A DNA stretch of 64,000 nucleotides from Symbiodinium sp. CCMP2592 (taxonomy: Eukaryota; Sar; Dinophyceae; Suessiales; Symbiodiniaceae). Both the position numbers and the translations under genes were made by a program. The notes beneath the pieces are model-generated. The model searched no databases and had not been told where the DNA came from. It saw nothing but the letters and a program-made list of their open reading frames with translations. The stretch covers positions 180,452 through 244,451 of the forward strand of contig CAJNDT010000318.1 of the NCBI GenBank assembly GCA_905221615.1, read 5' to 3'. This document shows positions 10,859-21,936 of the stretch, piece after piece. How positions within the stretch are numbered: position 1 is the stretch's first letter; the number at the start of each line of letters is the position of its first letter.

Positions 10859-11963
10859 TCACCCGGCATTGAACGAAATCGTCACCTCTCCCATTTTGGT
10901 GTCGGTGGCTTTCAGCCCCTCAAATTGGGCGGCATAGTCATCCAGAAGTTGTGCGGTGCGAAGCATACCTTTACTAGCTGTTGCTGGTTGAACGGTTGCT
11001 TCTGTTGGTTGATTGTTGTCTCGTTCGGGCTGCACCGAAGCTTTGTTCACTCGCTTCCTATCGGCCAAGCCGTTAGCAGATTCAGAGACCTAATGCTACA
11101 GTTTGTCAAAAAATGTATGCTGACCGGCAGAGGCTGTCACTCTGGCTTACTAATATGTTGCGCCGCTTCAGCCATCTTCATGCCATTTGATTTTTGGTGC
11201 TACGTCCTAGTGACAAAGTTGCTGCTGTGTCTTCTCGCAAGAAACCTGCTTCTTCGATCATTCATGATGGGTCTTTCCTTCTATCGCGTTCAACTCCAGC
11301 ATGGTTTGGATGCTCGTGCGGCTATTTGAGCATAGCGGGTAAACAATCCTTCCATCTGAGAAGAGCCAGCGGGAAAGGGCAACCTCGTCTTCATTCCGGT
11401 GGTCTTCTTGCGAACACCATGCTTCGACTTTGTTCTTCCCCGGCAGTGCGGCACTGAACGTTCCGTAGGTGAGGGTCGGCGAGAAGAGTGGCCAGAGAGA
11501 GACAGGACACAGGGACAGAGGGACAGAGCAGAGCAGAATGGTGGACTTTCTGTCCGAAGCCTTCGTCGATTCATCGAAAACATCAGATTCTGTTTTGCTG
11601 AGTTCAATCGCAATAGGTCCCTTTGGGTGCTCTGTCACACTTCGCATAGCAGCAGGCAATCCAATCTTTGAACTTTCACAGCTTCAACTCCTTCGCCGTG
11701 GCGCACCTGGTCAGCAGCTGCAGCCGTACGTCGCTGAAGACCTGCAAGCTGTAGGTATGGAAGCGACGACCGAGACCTCGATTCCAAGCCCAACCCAAAG
11801 CCAGAGAAGTCGGCCGGAGACTCCAACAGCTCGACGAAGTGCTTGAGCTGCTCCTGACAGTCGCATCGACTGGTCCAAAACCGCCTACACCTGGAGGACG
11901 CAAACGAGGAAGAGCAAAGCTGAATGCGAGTTCCGAGGCCTCAATCTCCTCTGTTCGCTGCAT
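10859..11963 (-). CDS. Unrecognised multi-exon gene fragment
   Basis: Several protein-like blocks occur in succession on the minus strand: HTYSLQVFSDVRLQLLTRC (about 11700-11770), TEHPKGPIAIELSKTESDVF (about 11560-11640), SRWLFSDGRIVYP and QTMLELNAIEGKTHHE (ending at a stop at 11258), and a Gln/Thr-rich block ending LLDDYAAQFEGLKATDTKMG..NAG with a stop at 10859. The frames differ, as expected for short exons. No known family is recognised and splice sites were not solved. It may be one gene or two. Confidence 0.4.
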
Positions 11964-12062
11964 CGTGGCAAGCCTGCTTGGAAGTTAGAAATGGCTGCGG
12001 CTAGATCTGGTGCTGTCTATCACTCTGAACGCCAGGTATGCCGTCTTTCAGAACGAGTTGAC

Positions 12063-12186
12063 TACTTGGAGGATCATGGGACTTAGTAAGTAAGGTTATG
12101 AGTACCTTAATTGGGGTTAGAAGTCATCGTAAGTATGGTTACCTTGTTTATAAGCCCGGTTCCTAAGTCCCATGATCCTTTAAGTA
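12063..12186. repeat. Foldback element with 24-bp arms
   Basis: Positions 12063-12086 and 12163-12186 are inverted copies agreeing at 22 of 24 bases (core GGATCATGGGACTTAG). The centre is 76 bp of AT-richer sequence. The size and layout resemble the 91-bp foldback at 21541, but the arm sequence differs. This is a MITE-like candidate. Confidence 0.75.
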
Positions 12187-12587
12187 TGCCGGGCCCGGCG
12201 GGCCCGGTAGTGCCAACCTCGTGGCCAACTGTGCAGCGAGCTCGTACCTCGGACGGCGAAGTCCGAAATCCCCGAAATGCGCGTTGAGAGCCCCGACTGG
12301 AACTTAGCTGAATCTCCCGACGGTGTCTGATCTGTCTGCACTGCGCTATTGCTACAACCGCACCGCCTTTGCAAGGTTCCCGTCCCGTCGCATCGAACAC
12401 CCATGAATTATCTGATCGGATCAAAGGCCCGACATCCGGAAGACTTGGGCCCGAACCAGTTCATCCAGAAGCTAAGCGCCAGCGAACTGACAGGGCAACA
12501 CCTTGAGTCAAGGACAGAGCCGGACGGAGTTTCGGGGTGGGCAAGAGTCGGTTCAATCAGAAGGGGTGCTTGATGCAACTACGCCAG

Positions 12588-12884
12588 CTAGCTGCGGCGC
12601 CGAGCCCCTGACAGCCACGACTTCATCAGAATCATCCTGATGGCCAGCAGTAGCTCGCCACTTCGCCCGCAGCTTTGCAATCCAAAGGTCACTTCGCAAA
12701 GTGACAGGAAGCTAGAAAAACACGAACACTGAAGGGCGTACGGAAAGCTTGCCGAAGCGACTTGGCCACTGGACTCTGCGCGGAGCTGAGCCTCACCACA
12801 GCACACTACGCTGACCATCACGCGTCTCTTCTCCAGAGCCGGAGCTGCAAATCCAAGAATCTGAATGGTCTGGGCTTGGCACAC
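12588..12884 (-). CDS. Unrecognised exon candidate
   Basis: Minus-strand blocks EKRRVMVSVVCCGEAQLRAE and RSGELLLAIRMILMKSWLSG have a plausible hydrophobic/charged pattern and end at a stop at 12588. No domain is recognised, and the gene context is unknown. Confidence 0.3.
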   Translation of the reverse strand: MCQAQTIQILGFAAPALEKRRVMVSVVCCGEAQLRAESSGQVASASFPYALQCSCFSSFLSLCEVTFGLQSCGRSGELLLAIRMILMKSWLSGARRRS

Positions 12885-13506
12885 GAAACTTTTGAGTCTC
12901 TGGACCAGTCAGCAGACCACGATTCAGAACCTCCCAAAGGCCCGGGTTTCTGATGCGAGGAACTGTCTATGCGTGCCTGCCGTCAGCCTACACCTTGCAT
13001 CTTCTCAGAGCTTTTTGAAAGGCAACGCGCCTGCACGAGGTTTCGTGCAAAGGGTGGGTCCTTCCAGGAAGACTGGGAGCTAGGGAGAGGTTGCAAACAA
13101 GCTCATCATACTCTGTGACCGTGACCGTGTCAGCCTCGAAATGACCCTGCTTGTCCATTCAATGTGAACAGGGATCAATGCTTTCGCGTCGGTCCCGCCT
13201 CTATGGTTTCGAGCGTCTTAGCAGCTGTGGCCTTGAGGTCATATCTGGAAGGTTACCCTCCTGATACTTGCTACGAACAGCCTGCAGCTTCGGTGCGCCC
13301 CCAAGAGCACAAGATTGAGTGCGCGACGAAGAATCGCTTGGCGTCTACACCTCTGAGTTATTCGAGGCCCGCACACCCTTGAAGATGAACCCTTGACCAT
13401 AGCTCTTTTGATGATACAACATGATTTTTATTTTCGGTTCTTGTTGCGACAAGTCACACCCTGAGGCCCCGGACGTTTGCACATCAACCGGATGATGAGC
13501 TCACCT
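12885..13506. other. No recognisable gene
   Basis: I see no repeat, recognisable domain or convincing exon in this stretch. Confidence 0.4.
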
Positions 13507-14008
13507 CTACCTGGGTCTGCCAACTTTGCTCCGTCTAGGTCTGCGAGTCCGACTCGGAAGCAGGCGCGTGAGTAGACTCTGCTGCTTTTTCATGAGGTCG
13601 AAGAGTCTTTCGCACATATGGCCAACCAGATCGTCACCTGCGTTCCGCTTGCTCTGCTTTCGACTCGATGTGGCTTTGCTGCCTTTTCCCAGCGTCTCCG
13701 CCGTGGACGCCAACTGCGCCATAAAACGTAATGCCGTGGAGGCCACCTCTTCACAGCGCTCTTTCGCAGGTACATTACATTCGTTGATGGAAACACAGGC
13801 CGCCGGCCTCCTCCTCCTCACGCAACAAAGCCTGGCTCAGGTGTATCGCAACATGATGCAGCAAGATTTGCGTGCAAACCAAGCCGGAAAATACAAAGAC
13901 GGAAGGCAACATCAAGGCTGCTCCCAAGTAGGGAGTGTGCCTTCTCCGCCGCTTCGAAAAATTTGCCTCGGACCTGCTTGGAAGGTTTCGATGTGCCGCG
14001 GGGTACAA
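13507..14008 (-). CDS. Unrecognised helical gene fragment, at least two exons
   Basis: An upstream minus block at about 13840-13985 reads RGKFFEAAEKAHSLLGSSLD..FRLCIFRLGL. A second block in another frame (about 13507-13790) reads KERCEEVASTALRFMAQLAS..VGHMCERLFDLMKKQQSLL and ends with a basic tail and a stop at 13507. Both look helical. The frame change fits an intron near 13800. No family is recognised. Confidence 0.4.
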
Positions 14009-15314
14009 AACGAAAGCACTTTTCCAGCCTCAGGTTCCACCACTCGCGCAGGGCACCTGCAATAAGTCGCTTGACCGCCAGAGCGCTGGAGGGCGTGTCC
14101 CCAGAGACTCCAGTGCCCTTTAATTACGGATTATACCTTATGAGTGATTAGGGATCCTAGTATATTCCTTAATTAAACGACATTGGATTCTCTGAGTTCC
14201 TTCCAAGGCGGCAACTTGTCCAAGAGTGTATCAGCCCAACCTCACAGGAGTGAAGCGGATTACGGACTGCCTTTGTCCATGGCGGATCACAATCCAAGCT
14301 GAACTCGACTGTGGGCCGAACCCAGGCACTTCAGCAAGACTTCTCTGCTGCGTTCCTGCACGATGGCAACGACAAGACAGAAGCATCAAGGATTGTGCCA
14401 TAGCTACTTCAAAAGGCACCCACCTTTCTCGCTTCCCCGATCATCGCAACATCAGGATGTGTACGTCAGACTAGGACTTCGGGGTGCCTGTCCGCCCACG
14501 TCAGACATCGCACAGATGACCGCGCTCGCCATCTGCTCGACAGGCAAGTCACCTCAGCGGATACTCAGGCAGTTCAGAAAGCGAAAAGTGACACGGGCGA
14601 CGGAGGTTCAGCTGTCAGAGATCATGCGCCCGAAGTCTGAACCGGCTCCCTCCGGCACACTGCACCCAGGCCGGCTGAGTGAAGGAGCTGAAATGAAACG
14701 AACACTGGAAGAGGGAAAGCCGGAATTCCCCTGACCCGGGTTGTCCGTGCCCTGGGTGTTTAGGTGGTGTGATACCGTACATTGGGGTTCCCTTCGCTCT
14801 GCAAAACCACTGAGGCCCCAAAAGATTTCGCGAACACCTGACACGACAAGAGGCCCATCAAAGATTTCGTTCCTGTGCTTTTAGGGCGGACGGGACACTC
14901 ACGAAGCGGAGACCCTGCACTGCACTGCCAACTTCGACTCCAAGTCTTTTTTGTGCCCCGGCAGCTTGAAGTCAGGACCCCATAACCAAAGCACCTGTGC
15001 ACTGGTGCTCTATGGAGCGGTCCCTTGCGAGCGGGCAGCCGCTTGAACTCGGCAACACACCACAAAAATGAAGAGATGCGGATCTCTCTCTTTTTGTATG
15101 CACTTCCGTCGACGCCACGTCCAACTCTGAAGGCAGCGAGGTCTTGCAGCTGAGCGCTGCACTGAGGAAAGTATTTCTGAGGCACGGAATCAAATTTTCT
15201 GGAGTGCTTGTTCGCCTAGGCACAAACGGCGGTCCGGTGGCGTTTTATGGTTTTTTCCACGATCCCGTGTTGGATCTGCTGTGGACGCCGATTTCATTGT
15301 AAAATAATCAAGGC
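14009..15314. other. Weak minus exon candidates only
   Basis: Short minus readings near 14830-14900 (KSLMGLLSCQVFAKSFGASVVL) and 15060-15190 (LRNTFLSAALSCKTSLPSELDV) could be exons, but nothing connects them. An AT-rich stretch near 14115-14180 has no clear structure. Confidence 0.3.
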
Positions 15315-15997
15315 TCACGAATTACCACGTATGCGTTTTGAGGTTGTTAGGCGGGAATCGCACGGTGCATTTCGGTCTTCGAAGTGCTCCAAGCTGCTCA
15401 AGCCCTGAGACGACCAGACCATTTGCCTCCTCGGGGCTCCTAGGTGTGTGGTCTGAAAATCTCGCCGTTCTGTGGGACTGTGCTCTTGCCACAATGCCGT
15501 GCGATGCCGTGCGTATTTAAGGGTGCGTGTTGTGTTCCGCCTCGTACACATTGGGGTGGGACTTGTGTTCCCACTACAGTGCGGTGCGGGGTCTTGGTGC
15601 GTATCATGCTCGCGCCACTGGAGCCTGAGGGGTGCTCCAGAATATGCGCCTCGGTCCGCATCTGAAATTACTACTTGGAGCTTCCGTTTGCTGACACGCC
15701 TCTTGGCCAGAAGAGATTGCGTTTGCTGGTCGCTGAACCGCCTCCGCATCCTCCGCATTCCGTGTCTTGGAATCTCCGGGCCGGGCTCCCGGCTCTCAAG
15801 CTTCAAGGTCTCCTGCAGCAGCATGGCATTGGCCTTGCAGGACTAAACTCGTCTGAGGCATTATTCAGACGCCCGGCGGTCTGCATAACTACGAGGAACG
15901 GTCGTCTGCGCTTGACCACATTCTTCTTCCAAGCTTTCTGAATGTGCTGCATGGTTTCATCGACTTCCCTTTCTTCTGCAGAAAAACGAGAAACCAC
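15315..15997 (-). CDS. Unrecognised basic/helical gene fragment
   Basis: On the minus strand an upstream block (about 15850-15990) reads EEREVDETMQHIQKAWKKNV..RRRPFLVVMQTAG. A second block (about 15670-15825) begins LLQETLKLES and continues as a basic segment RRMRRRFSDQQTQSLLAKRR. The left part down to 15315 looks non-coding. No family is recognised. Confidence 0.4.
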
Positions 15998-16886
15998 TAT
16001 GCATCATTGCCTCAGCAGCGTTTCGACGGATCTCTGCCTCGCCATCGTCTAGGCAATAAAGTGCCTGGCACGACTACGAAGCATAGATTGCGGAGCAACA
16101 CAGAAATACCGGAACTTCGATGGCAGCACCCCTGGCAGAAGCTCCGGTATCAGTTGCCGCAAGCCTCGTGAATTGTTGTGCAAAAAAAACGGCTCTGCTC
16201 ATCGCTGTGCCGTGCACCTCCCTGCGAGCCAGCACTGGCTCCTACAAGCGAATCCCAAAGACAGACGCTGAGAGAGTCCGCACTAAGTCGGACCATGATT
16301 CAAGACTCCCTCAAGATTCCGAATATGCTGTGCATTGATCCTTCGGACAGATCACGGGGTGCTGTGCGCTTCGGGGGCAACCTCGGGTCAGCAAACGCCA
16401 ATCTAGGCAACTTCCAGCCTTCGAGCATCGCAAAGACCAAGAGTAAACTCATCTTTACTCAAACTCGTAAACCGTAGTGCTACCGCTGAGGGCGAAGCCA
16501 GGCTGGAAGCTCTGGCGATTGCTTGCCTTGAGGGCCTGGCGGGGTCGGATTGACTGGGCGAGAGAGTCCATTCTTCAACTGCCTGCAAGGAAGAAGGTGA
16601 CGCCGCTCTCCAGGTCAACCTGCAATGAAATCTAGGAGGGGTCTGCTGGAAGCTCTACTCTCCGAAGGGAGTCCCAAGCCCCGCCTGGAGCTTTACTGAG
16701 TCTACCAGCCACTTCAGCGCCTGCATCCTCAATGCTTTGCTCTGCTACAGGGCTCGACAGACACCTAGTGAAGAGCCAAGCCCCCGGAAAAGTCTGAGAT
16801 GCATGCCTCATGGCATCCTGACGTTTGCGACTGCAATGAAGCAGAAAGCCGCAAATGCCTATTGAGGTCTGCAGAGCAGGAACAAA
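15998..16886. other. No clear gene
   Basis: No repeat or convincing exon was noticed. The plus and minus readings here look like shadows. Confidence 0.3.
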
Positions 16887-18970
16887 CTATCGTGCAACTG
16901 GCATAGCGTGGAATCGTTCCCAATTCCGACGACTACAGTATCCAGCGTGCCCCCAAGTTTCGGGGACTCGGGTCAACGGCTGACTGGTCTTGTTGCGTGT
17001 TCTGCTTGGCAGAATTAGGACGCTTTGGTCCCCAGATCTAGATACAACAATGAGCATCACGCCGTGCTTTAAAGCTTCTAGACGCGTAAACACTAAACGT
17101 TATCAAGCTACAGCCGCAGGAGGACGCGCATCTCATGGCCTGCAGTGACCGTAGTGACGGCTTCACGATCCAGAAGCGAAGCATGTGACGCAACTTCAGT
17201 GCATTCGACTTGCCTGTCTCTTCCCGGGCGCGGCAGGCCCAACAAAGCCAGTAGAGCACTAAGAGTAGCACCAGCCCGAGCAAAGCCTTAGTAGGCAGAG
17301 GTCTGGAGTCATGTAAAGGAGAGAGCTATACCGTTCCATACTCTGGCCTGGCCCGAGCTCAGCCCACCACGACAGAATAAAGAGTTGCTCGCTTGAGGCG
17401 GGACAGCTCCCTGAGACCATGCCACCAACGCAGTTCACCTGCCAAGTGTCTTGAATGAACTGAGCAAATTGCGTTTGCTAGCAGTACAAAAAATGTCCAC
17501 TGGAGAGACCTGGTGGTGCGAACAACGGAATGCCAAACACGGCAGTCGCCGTGGTGCTGGTGAATGTCGCCGAGGTTCGCGTCGACGTAGTGTGACTCGA
17601 TGTTCTCGTGGAGGCCGTTGAGGTAGTTAGAGTTGAACTTGCCCTTGTTGCAGAACTGGTAGTTGGAGTTGTGCTGGTGATTGTAGATTGGGTTGCGGTG
17701 GTAGATAAAGTGCTAGACGTCACCAACTCCATGTCACATCCGTCCAAAGCCACAAAGGCGAAGAAGAATGTTCGAGTAACATCTGCTGGTGCTTCAGATC
17801 CAAATGCCAGCTCTATCTCGCCAGCATGTCCTGTCAGGCAAGCACTTCGCCTGCCACGGCCTCACACCTAGCCAGTTCCTGCACACTAGGAAAGCATGTG
17901 TAATGAAGTCATGGCTGCAGCAGTTGCCGAATAAGTCCCAGTCAAGATTCGGTACACCAGCGTCACCGTCCTACGCAGCTGACTGGCAGTGAGCTCCCGG
18001 ACATAGGTCGGATTGTCGGGGCCCAGATCTGGTCCAGAATGCTCCTTGTGCAAACAGCAGGTCTCTGGCTTCTTTGCTGTAAGCCTTGATCCTACGACCT
18101 ACGGCACCACCTTTACCGAAGGAGCAGTAGGAAACAGGGGCTGCCAACTTTCTGATGGTAGCCGGGCTGCGGCAGAGACGACCTGCTGCCAGTATTCTGT
18201 GATATTCCCCCTCGTGTCAAGACCAATCTCTGTTTCTGGGGACCAGTATGCCTGGTGAGGTCCATATGCCCACACATACTCCCTCAAAGCGACCGAATCT
18301 GTCTCGAGGTCGCAGATGAAGATTGGGAGATAATCTAAGCGAACAGGCCTGTCTGCAACATCCGAAACATGGATTCGTACTCGAAGCACCCGACCCCCAA
18401 ACTGGTTGATGGAAGCGAACTCCCCCTCTAAGCCATTCCAGTGAGGATGCGCCGGATGGTACGGGCTCAGAGCGTGCAGTGAGATTTTCAAATCTCGTAC
18501 GTCAACTCCGTGCGACCGTTGGCTCACCAAGAACACCAGCCCCTCACTGCCACCATCAGGTCCTTTGCCTGCCAAGTTGTTGTGCAGGACCGCCTTGATG
18601 GGATAGCTTTGTAACCCTTGACGGCAAGCTGTGGTGGAAGGAGCTGAATGTCCACTGACGCTTGCAACAGCAAGCTCGTTCAGGCTGACTCTAGATCCAC
18701 GTGATCGAGCCCTTGGCACCAAAACAAGCTTCAGCATCTGCAGCATCACCGAAACAAGCTGTATCGGAAATGTGCCTAAGTGCCGGACGGTTGATGTCGT
18801 ACCCCGGCCGAAGCTATGGCCGAGGCACAGACCATGATGAGCACAATCCCAACGACAATCCTCAAGTCATGCCATGCCACGATACAGCTCTCTCGGTAAG
18901 CTACGCATTCGGAGAGGCTTTTGCTTGCTAGCACGGTCACCACCGTCCAAGCACAACCGAGAGCATACAT
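16887..18970 (-). CDS. Type I surface glycoprotein with S/T-rich stalk, spliced
   Basis: The gene reads leftward. A hydrophobic N-terminal segment RIVVGIVLIMVCASAIASAG (about 18810-18870) looks like a signal peptide or anchor. A GT-AG intron (18738-18802) then leads to a large ectodomain exon (about 18180-18737) containing CRQGLQSYPIKAVLHNNLAG, GEFASINQFGGRVLRVRI and PIFICDLETDS. A segment of about 60 residues made largely of Ser and Thr follows (about 17550-17740), a mucin-like stalk. Then comes a strong membrane helix LGLVLLLVLYWLCWAC (about 17230-17283) with a basic cytoplasmic side, and a final exon ending at a stop at 16887. This order fits a type I cell-surface protein. The ectodomain has the look of dinoflagellate surface-protein families, but I cannot name one. 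Internal exon borders are approximate. Confidence 0.5.
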
Positions 18971-19870
18971 TATCCTACCAAGGAGCTGGAAGACAGAGCT
19001 CCAGAGCAGGGGAAACCGAGCATGTATGGGCCGATTCCAAGCCTCTTCACCTATGTGGAGAATCCTCTGATGACCCGTATTTCCTCAGCTCACCACATTA
19101 TGATCGTGGCACAGCCGGCACAACGCGATTTGGATCTGCCCAGACACTGTCGATCAGAGACTGCTGCTCTTCAGCAGGTTCTCTTCTTCCAGCAGTGGGG
19201 TCACCTCGGGAGTTGTTACAGACGCAGATGGAAAAACTAATGCAAAGCACTACTCAGATGTTCCCGAAATCGACGGTCTTAAACCGCTGGCCTGTCTGCA
19301 TGTCGATGGCGGCATGCATGCAACGAATGTATTGCCGTGTTTGGACTGTTGATGCCCGTGTTTGCAAGATGTACTAACAGGCAGTGATTTTCATGTGTAC
19401 GAGGCGATCTTTGCCCACCGCCGAGCCGAAACATGCAGATCAGAGGCACAGAACAAACATGTGTTCCTGACAGGCGCCGAAGCTTCAGCGTCCTTAAGTG
19501 TTACGTGTGCCCTTACCGCATCTCTACTCCTGTCACTCCATCTTGTTGATGTTTATTTGCATTTGGCCGGGGTTCCTTCCGCTTTCTGGCGGGTTTGGAG
19601 GAGTTTTGACGGATGAGCCAAGGGCCAAAACCCTAAGCACTTGGCAGCACCTGTGAGCCTCTTGGCAACAGCCCCAGGCAAGGCGGCACCGGGGTCGGGG
19701 CAGGGTCGGGGTCGCACAGCCGAAAGCCGCTCATCGCTCAGGCGCTCTTGGCCTCGGAGCGCTGCTCGTTTCCGGCACGGCAGCAGCGCGCCACCGTGCA
19801 AGCGGCCTTCCGAGATTGAAGCGGTTCGCTACGGCAAGCGCCAGTCTCGGCAGTGCCAGGCCTCAGCTAT
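18971..19870. other. No confirmed gene; possible 3' exons of the VAC14-like gene
   Basis: Remaining exons of the VAC14-like gene should lie here on the minus strand, but I could not identify them. A plus reading near 19230-19330 (MEKLMQSTTQMFPKSTVLNRW) is unconvincing. Confidence 0.3.
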
Positions 19871-20238
19871 GGCCTGCTGTGTCCGCTCCGGGCGGTCAAC
19901 AGCAGAGCGTTTGATGGTGTCCCAGATGCTCTCCAGACAGTGCTGGGCCTGGCAACAGAAAGACTGTCTGCGATCCCTGCTGAGCTTCAGCTGGAAACCT
20001 TCATGCGGAAGTCACGGTTCTCGCTTGCAAGGATGCTGAAAAGGCCCTCCAGAAAGTGAGGCAGGAAGGAGATCATGTCTACCTGCGAGGTTTGCACGAC
20101 AAAAGCTAACAGCCAGAGGGCACGGTAGCATGCAGGACCCTCTTTTTTGCCCGGCGCCTGTGGCAAGGAATCCAAGAGAACGATCCAGCCGAGCACCAAT
20201 TGGCGAACCTCTGTGTTTCGCGTGCTTGCCAGGTACGG
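19871..20238 (-). CDS. VAC14: VAC14-like PIKfyve scaffold, internal exons
   Basis: Three minus exons join in phase. Exon 20158-20238 encodes PYLASTRNTEVRQLVLGWIV..DSLPQ; exon 19999-20082 encodes VDMISFLPHFLEGLFSILAS..RDFRMK; the third exon starts at 19948 with AQHCLESIWDTIKRSAVD. Joined, these follow the VAC14 HEAT-repeat region before the Fab1-binding domain (family pattern R.F.v.WI.vLDSvP..DmldyLP.fLdGLF.mLsd...eiR...d..L.efL..Ik.s.vd). VAC14 scaffolds the kinase/phosphatase complex that makes PI(3,5)P2 on endolysosomal membranes. The introns are 75 nt with GC-AG ends (20083-20157) and 50 nt with GT-AG ends (19949-19998). The N- and C-terminal exons were not located, so completeness is unknown. 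Confidence 0.65.
19949..19998 (-). other. 50-nt GT-AG intron in the VAC14-like gene
   Basis: On the minus strand the donor is ATGAAG|GTTTCC and the acceptor TTGCCAG|GCCCAG. Phase 0; it removes an in-frame stop. Confidence 0.55.
20083..20157 (-). other. 75-nt GC-AG intron in the VAC14-like gene
   Basis: On the minus strand the donor is CCACAG|GCGCCGG and the acceptor CTCGCAG|GTAGAC. Phase 0; splicing places LDSLPQ next to VDMISFLP as the family requires. Confidence 0.65.
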
Positions 20239-20846
20239 CTGCGCTTTCGGCGCATTTAGGGCCATGATTTGGCGCTGACAACACAAATACAGATCACTAT
20301 TCGTTCTCTTGGAAAGCTAAGACGTGAAAGGAGCTTACAGTAACACACGCTCTCCGAGTTGACCCACGGGCCGACGTCCTGCACACTATGCCGAGATCGA
20401 GGCTAGAAAACGAACGAAGTCTTGTCACGAATCCAGCTGTGCAATTGCGAGATTGAAGCTACAGCATCCCACCAGGCAAGCTTCAAAGGCATGGTATAAG
20501 GAAGACTGCTGTCGCGAAGTTTCAAGACACTTAAAGCGATGGGAGGAAGATAAACCTGACTTGGTGTCAATTCAACAAGATCACAACAGGGGCACACGGG
20601 TTTGGGCCAACTCCGAACTGCTGCAAAAGGCGCATTCGGATTGAGGATGTGGATCCTGCATGTGATCAGAGGGATCAGCCTTGGCTGCGCAAACTAATGA
20701 GACAGTGAGGTCAGGGCTGTCCTGGAAGCAGTTCTTGTGGAGCAGTCAGAATGGGCACGAAACCCTTTCAATGTTTAGCTAAAGCATAGGCCTAGTTTTC
20801 TGGTGGATTGATGCTTACAGTACATTGATAATCATTGATAACAGTG
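20239..20846. other. Spacer or unsolved exons
   Basis: Upstream VAC14-like exons may fall here, but none was identified. Nothing else is recognisable. Confidence 0.3.
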
Positions 20847-21329
20847 TCAGTCCAGATGCTCTGCGAAGTCGAAATGCCGCTGCTCCATGACGATGTCACG
20901 GATGAGTCTGTCCAGGCTTTGGGCACCCTCCTTAATGTTCTGCTCGACGTCTGTGTATAGCCTGTCCAGAAGACAAGCCATGCGATGAACAGACGGTTCG
21001 CAGCAAAGTTCGACGGAAAGTGAGAAACAGCACACATGTTGCAGCGTCTCTGCCTGCAGAGACCATCGAAGACACCACTGATGTTCCGAAGAATTCCAGC
21101 TCGGATCACCTTGGCAATGTTGTAGAAAGCCTCACAGGCTTTGTATCTCACCAGGGCGTCCTGCAAGTCGGACAGAAATCTGAACTTGAACCAAGCATTC
21201 CACGCGACAAACCCCACTTCTCTCCTCATCCGAGAAACAAACCAGCACAGGATCCGTAAGCAACTCGGCATGCTGCTGGGCACGCTCCTGTTGGCCCCGA
21301 GACGAAGACCGAACTTCTTGGCTCTCCAT
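20847..21329 (-). CDS. Unrecognised helical gene fragment, at least three exons
   Basis: Minus-strand blocks in order: MESQEVRSSSRGQQERAQQH (about 21270-21329), VGFVAWNAWFKFRFLSDLQD followed by ALVRYKACEAFYNIAKVIRA (about 21090-21230), and CLLDRLYTDVEQNIKEGAQS followed by LDRLIRDIVMEQRHFDFAEH with a stop at 20847. The blocks lie in different frames, which fits short introns. The protein would be mostly helical and soluble, ending in a charged coil. I do not recognise the family. Confidence 0.45.
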
Positions 21330-21540
21330 CTCTGCCTTCTACTGCGGCGCCCTCCCCCTCCTTCTCCAGGGCGAAGGTCAGAATGCTAAGGGCGACAAGC
21401 CCCGAGGTCCGTTGGCTGGGCCTTGGGACGTCTGGCTCCTTTAGGGACGCTGCTTGATCTCTGAGTGCATGCTGTTGACTGAATATGAGGCGCACATTGG
21501 TCAGGTAACTGACGTCAAAGATCTCACTCCCCCTCTGAAA

Positions 21541-21631
21541 CTTACCTTTGGTCAGTGGGGAATGGAGGAATGGGGTAGAATTATAACTACAATTACTGCC
21601 TTTCTTCCATTCCCTACTAACCAAAGGTAAG
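21541..21631. repeat. 91-bp foldback element, intact copy
   Basis: The 30-bp ends 21541-21570 and 21602-21631 are inverted and agree at 27 of 30 bases; they start CTTACCTTTGG and end CCAAAGGTAAG. The centre is 31 bp and AT-rich. The right end touches AAACCCTAAACCCTAAAC. Confidence 0.85.
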
Positions 21632-21650
21632 AAACCCTAAACCCTAAACT
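21632..21650. repeat. Telomere-like CCCTAAA repeats
   Basis: Two perfect CCCTAAA units directly abut the foldback element. The unit equals the plant/dinoflagellate-type telomere heptamer TTTAGGG read in reverse. Confidence 0.75.
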
Positions 21651-21726
21651 GAAAGCAGCCATCCCTGCCTGGTCATTTGCTTGAGAGCCGAGAGACGAGA
21701 GGCTCAGGGGCCCAGGGCACCCTATC

Positions 21727-21811
21727 CTTACCTTTGGTTAGTAGTTTAGGGTTTAGGGTTTAGCGGTTTGGGGTTTAAGGTCTTTGGGGTTTTAGGGTTT
21801 AGGGTTTTGGG
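21727..21811. repeat. Foldback-end fragment plus degenerate TTTAGGG array
   Basis: CTTACCTTTGGTTAGTAG (21727-21744) is another copy of the foldback end. It is followed by about nine TTTAGGG-like units, several altered (TTTGGGG, TTTTGGG). Confidence 0.75.
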
Positions 21812-21845
21812 TTTGGTTAGCAGGGAATGGAAGAAAAGTAGTAAT
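21812..21845. repeat. Left half of the foldback element split by the LINE
   Basis: The 24-bp arm 21812-21835 is the inverse of 32618-32641 at 23 of 24 positions. The arm is followed by AAGTAGTAAT, whose last eight bases are the left target duplication. Confidence 0.8.
21838..21845. repeat. Target-site duplication of the LINE, left copy
   Basis: GTAGTAAT here equals 32589-32596. Confidence 0.75.
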
Positions 21846-21936
21846 TCCTGTTCCTGTTCCTGATCGGACTGTAGATCTCACATGGAGAGCGTCCCAAAAA
21901 TGCACTGCACAAAACAAAACCCTGGTGAAACTGAGA

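Noticed and set aside
10063-10872. Open frames with long poly-Leu, poly-Ile/Met and poly-Ser runs
   Set aside because: They are translations of the AGT and ATT microsatellites.
17608-17871. Plus-strand Val/Glu-rich frame
   Set aside because: It is antisense to the Ser/Thr-rich stalk; the minus reading fits a complete surface protein.
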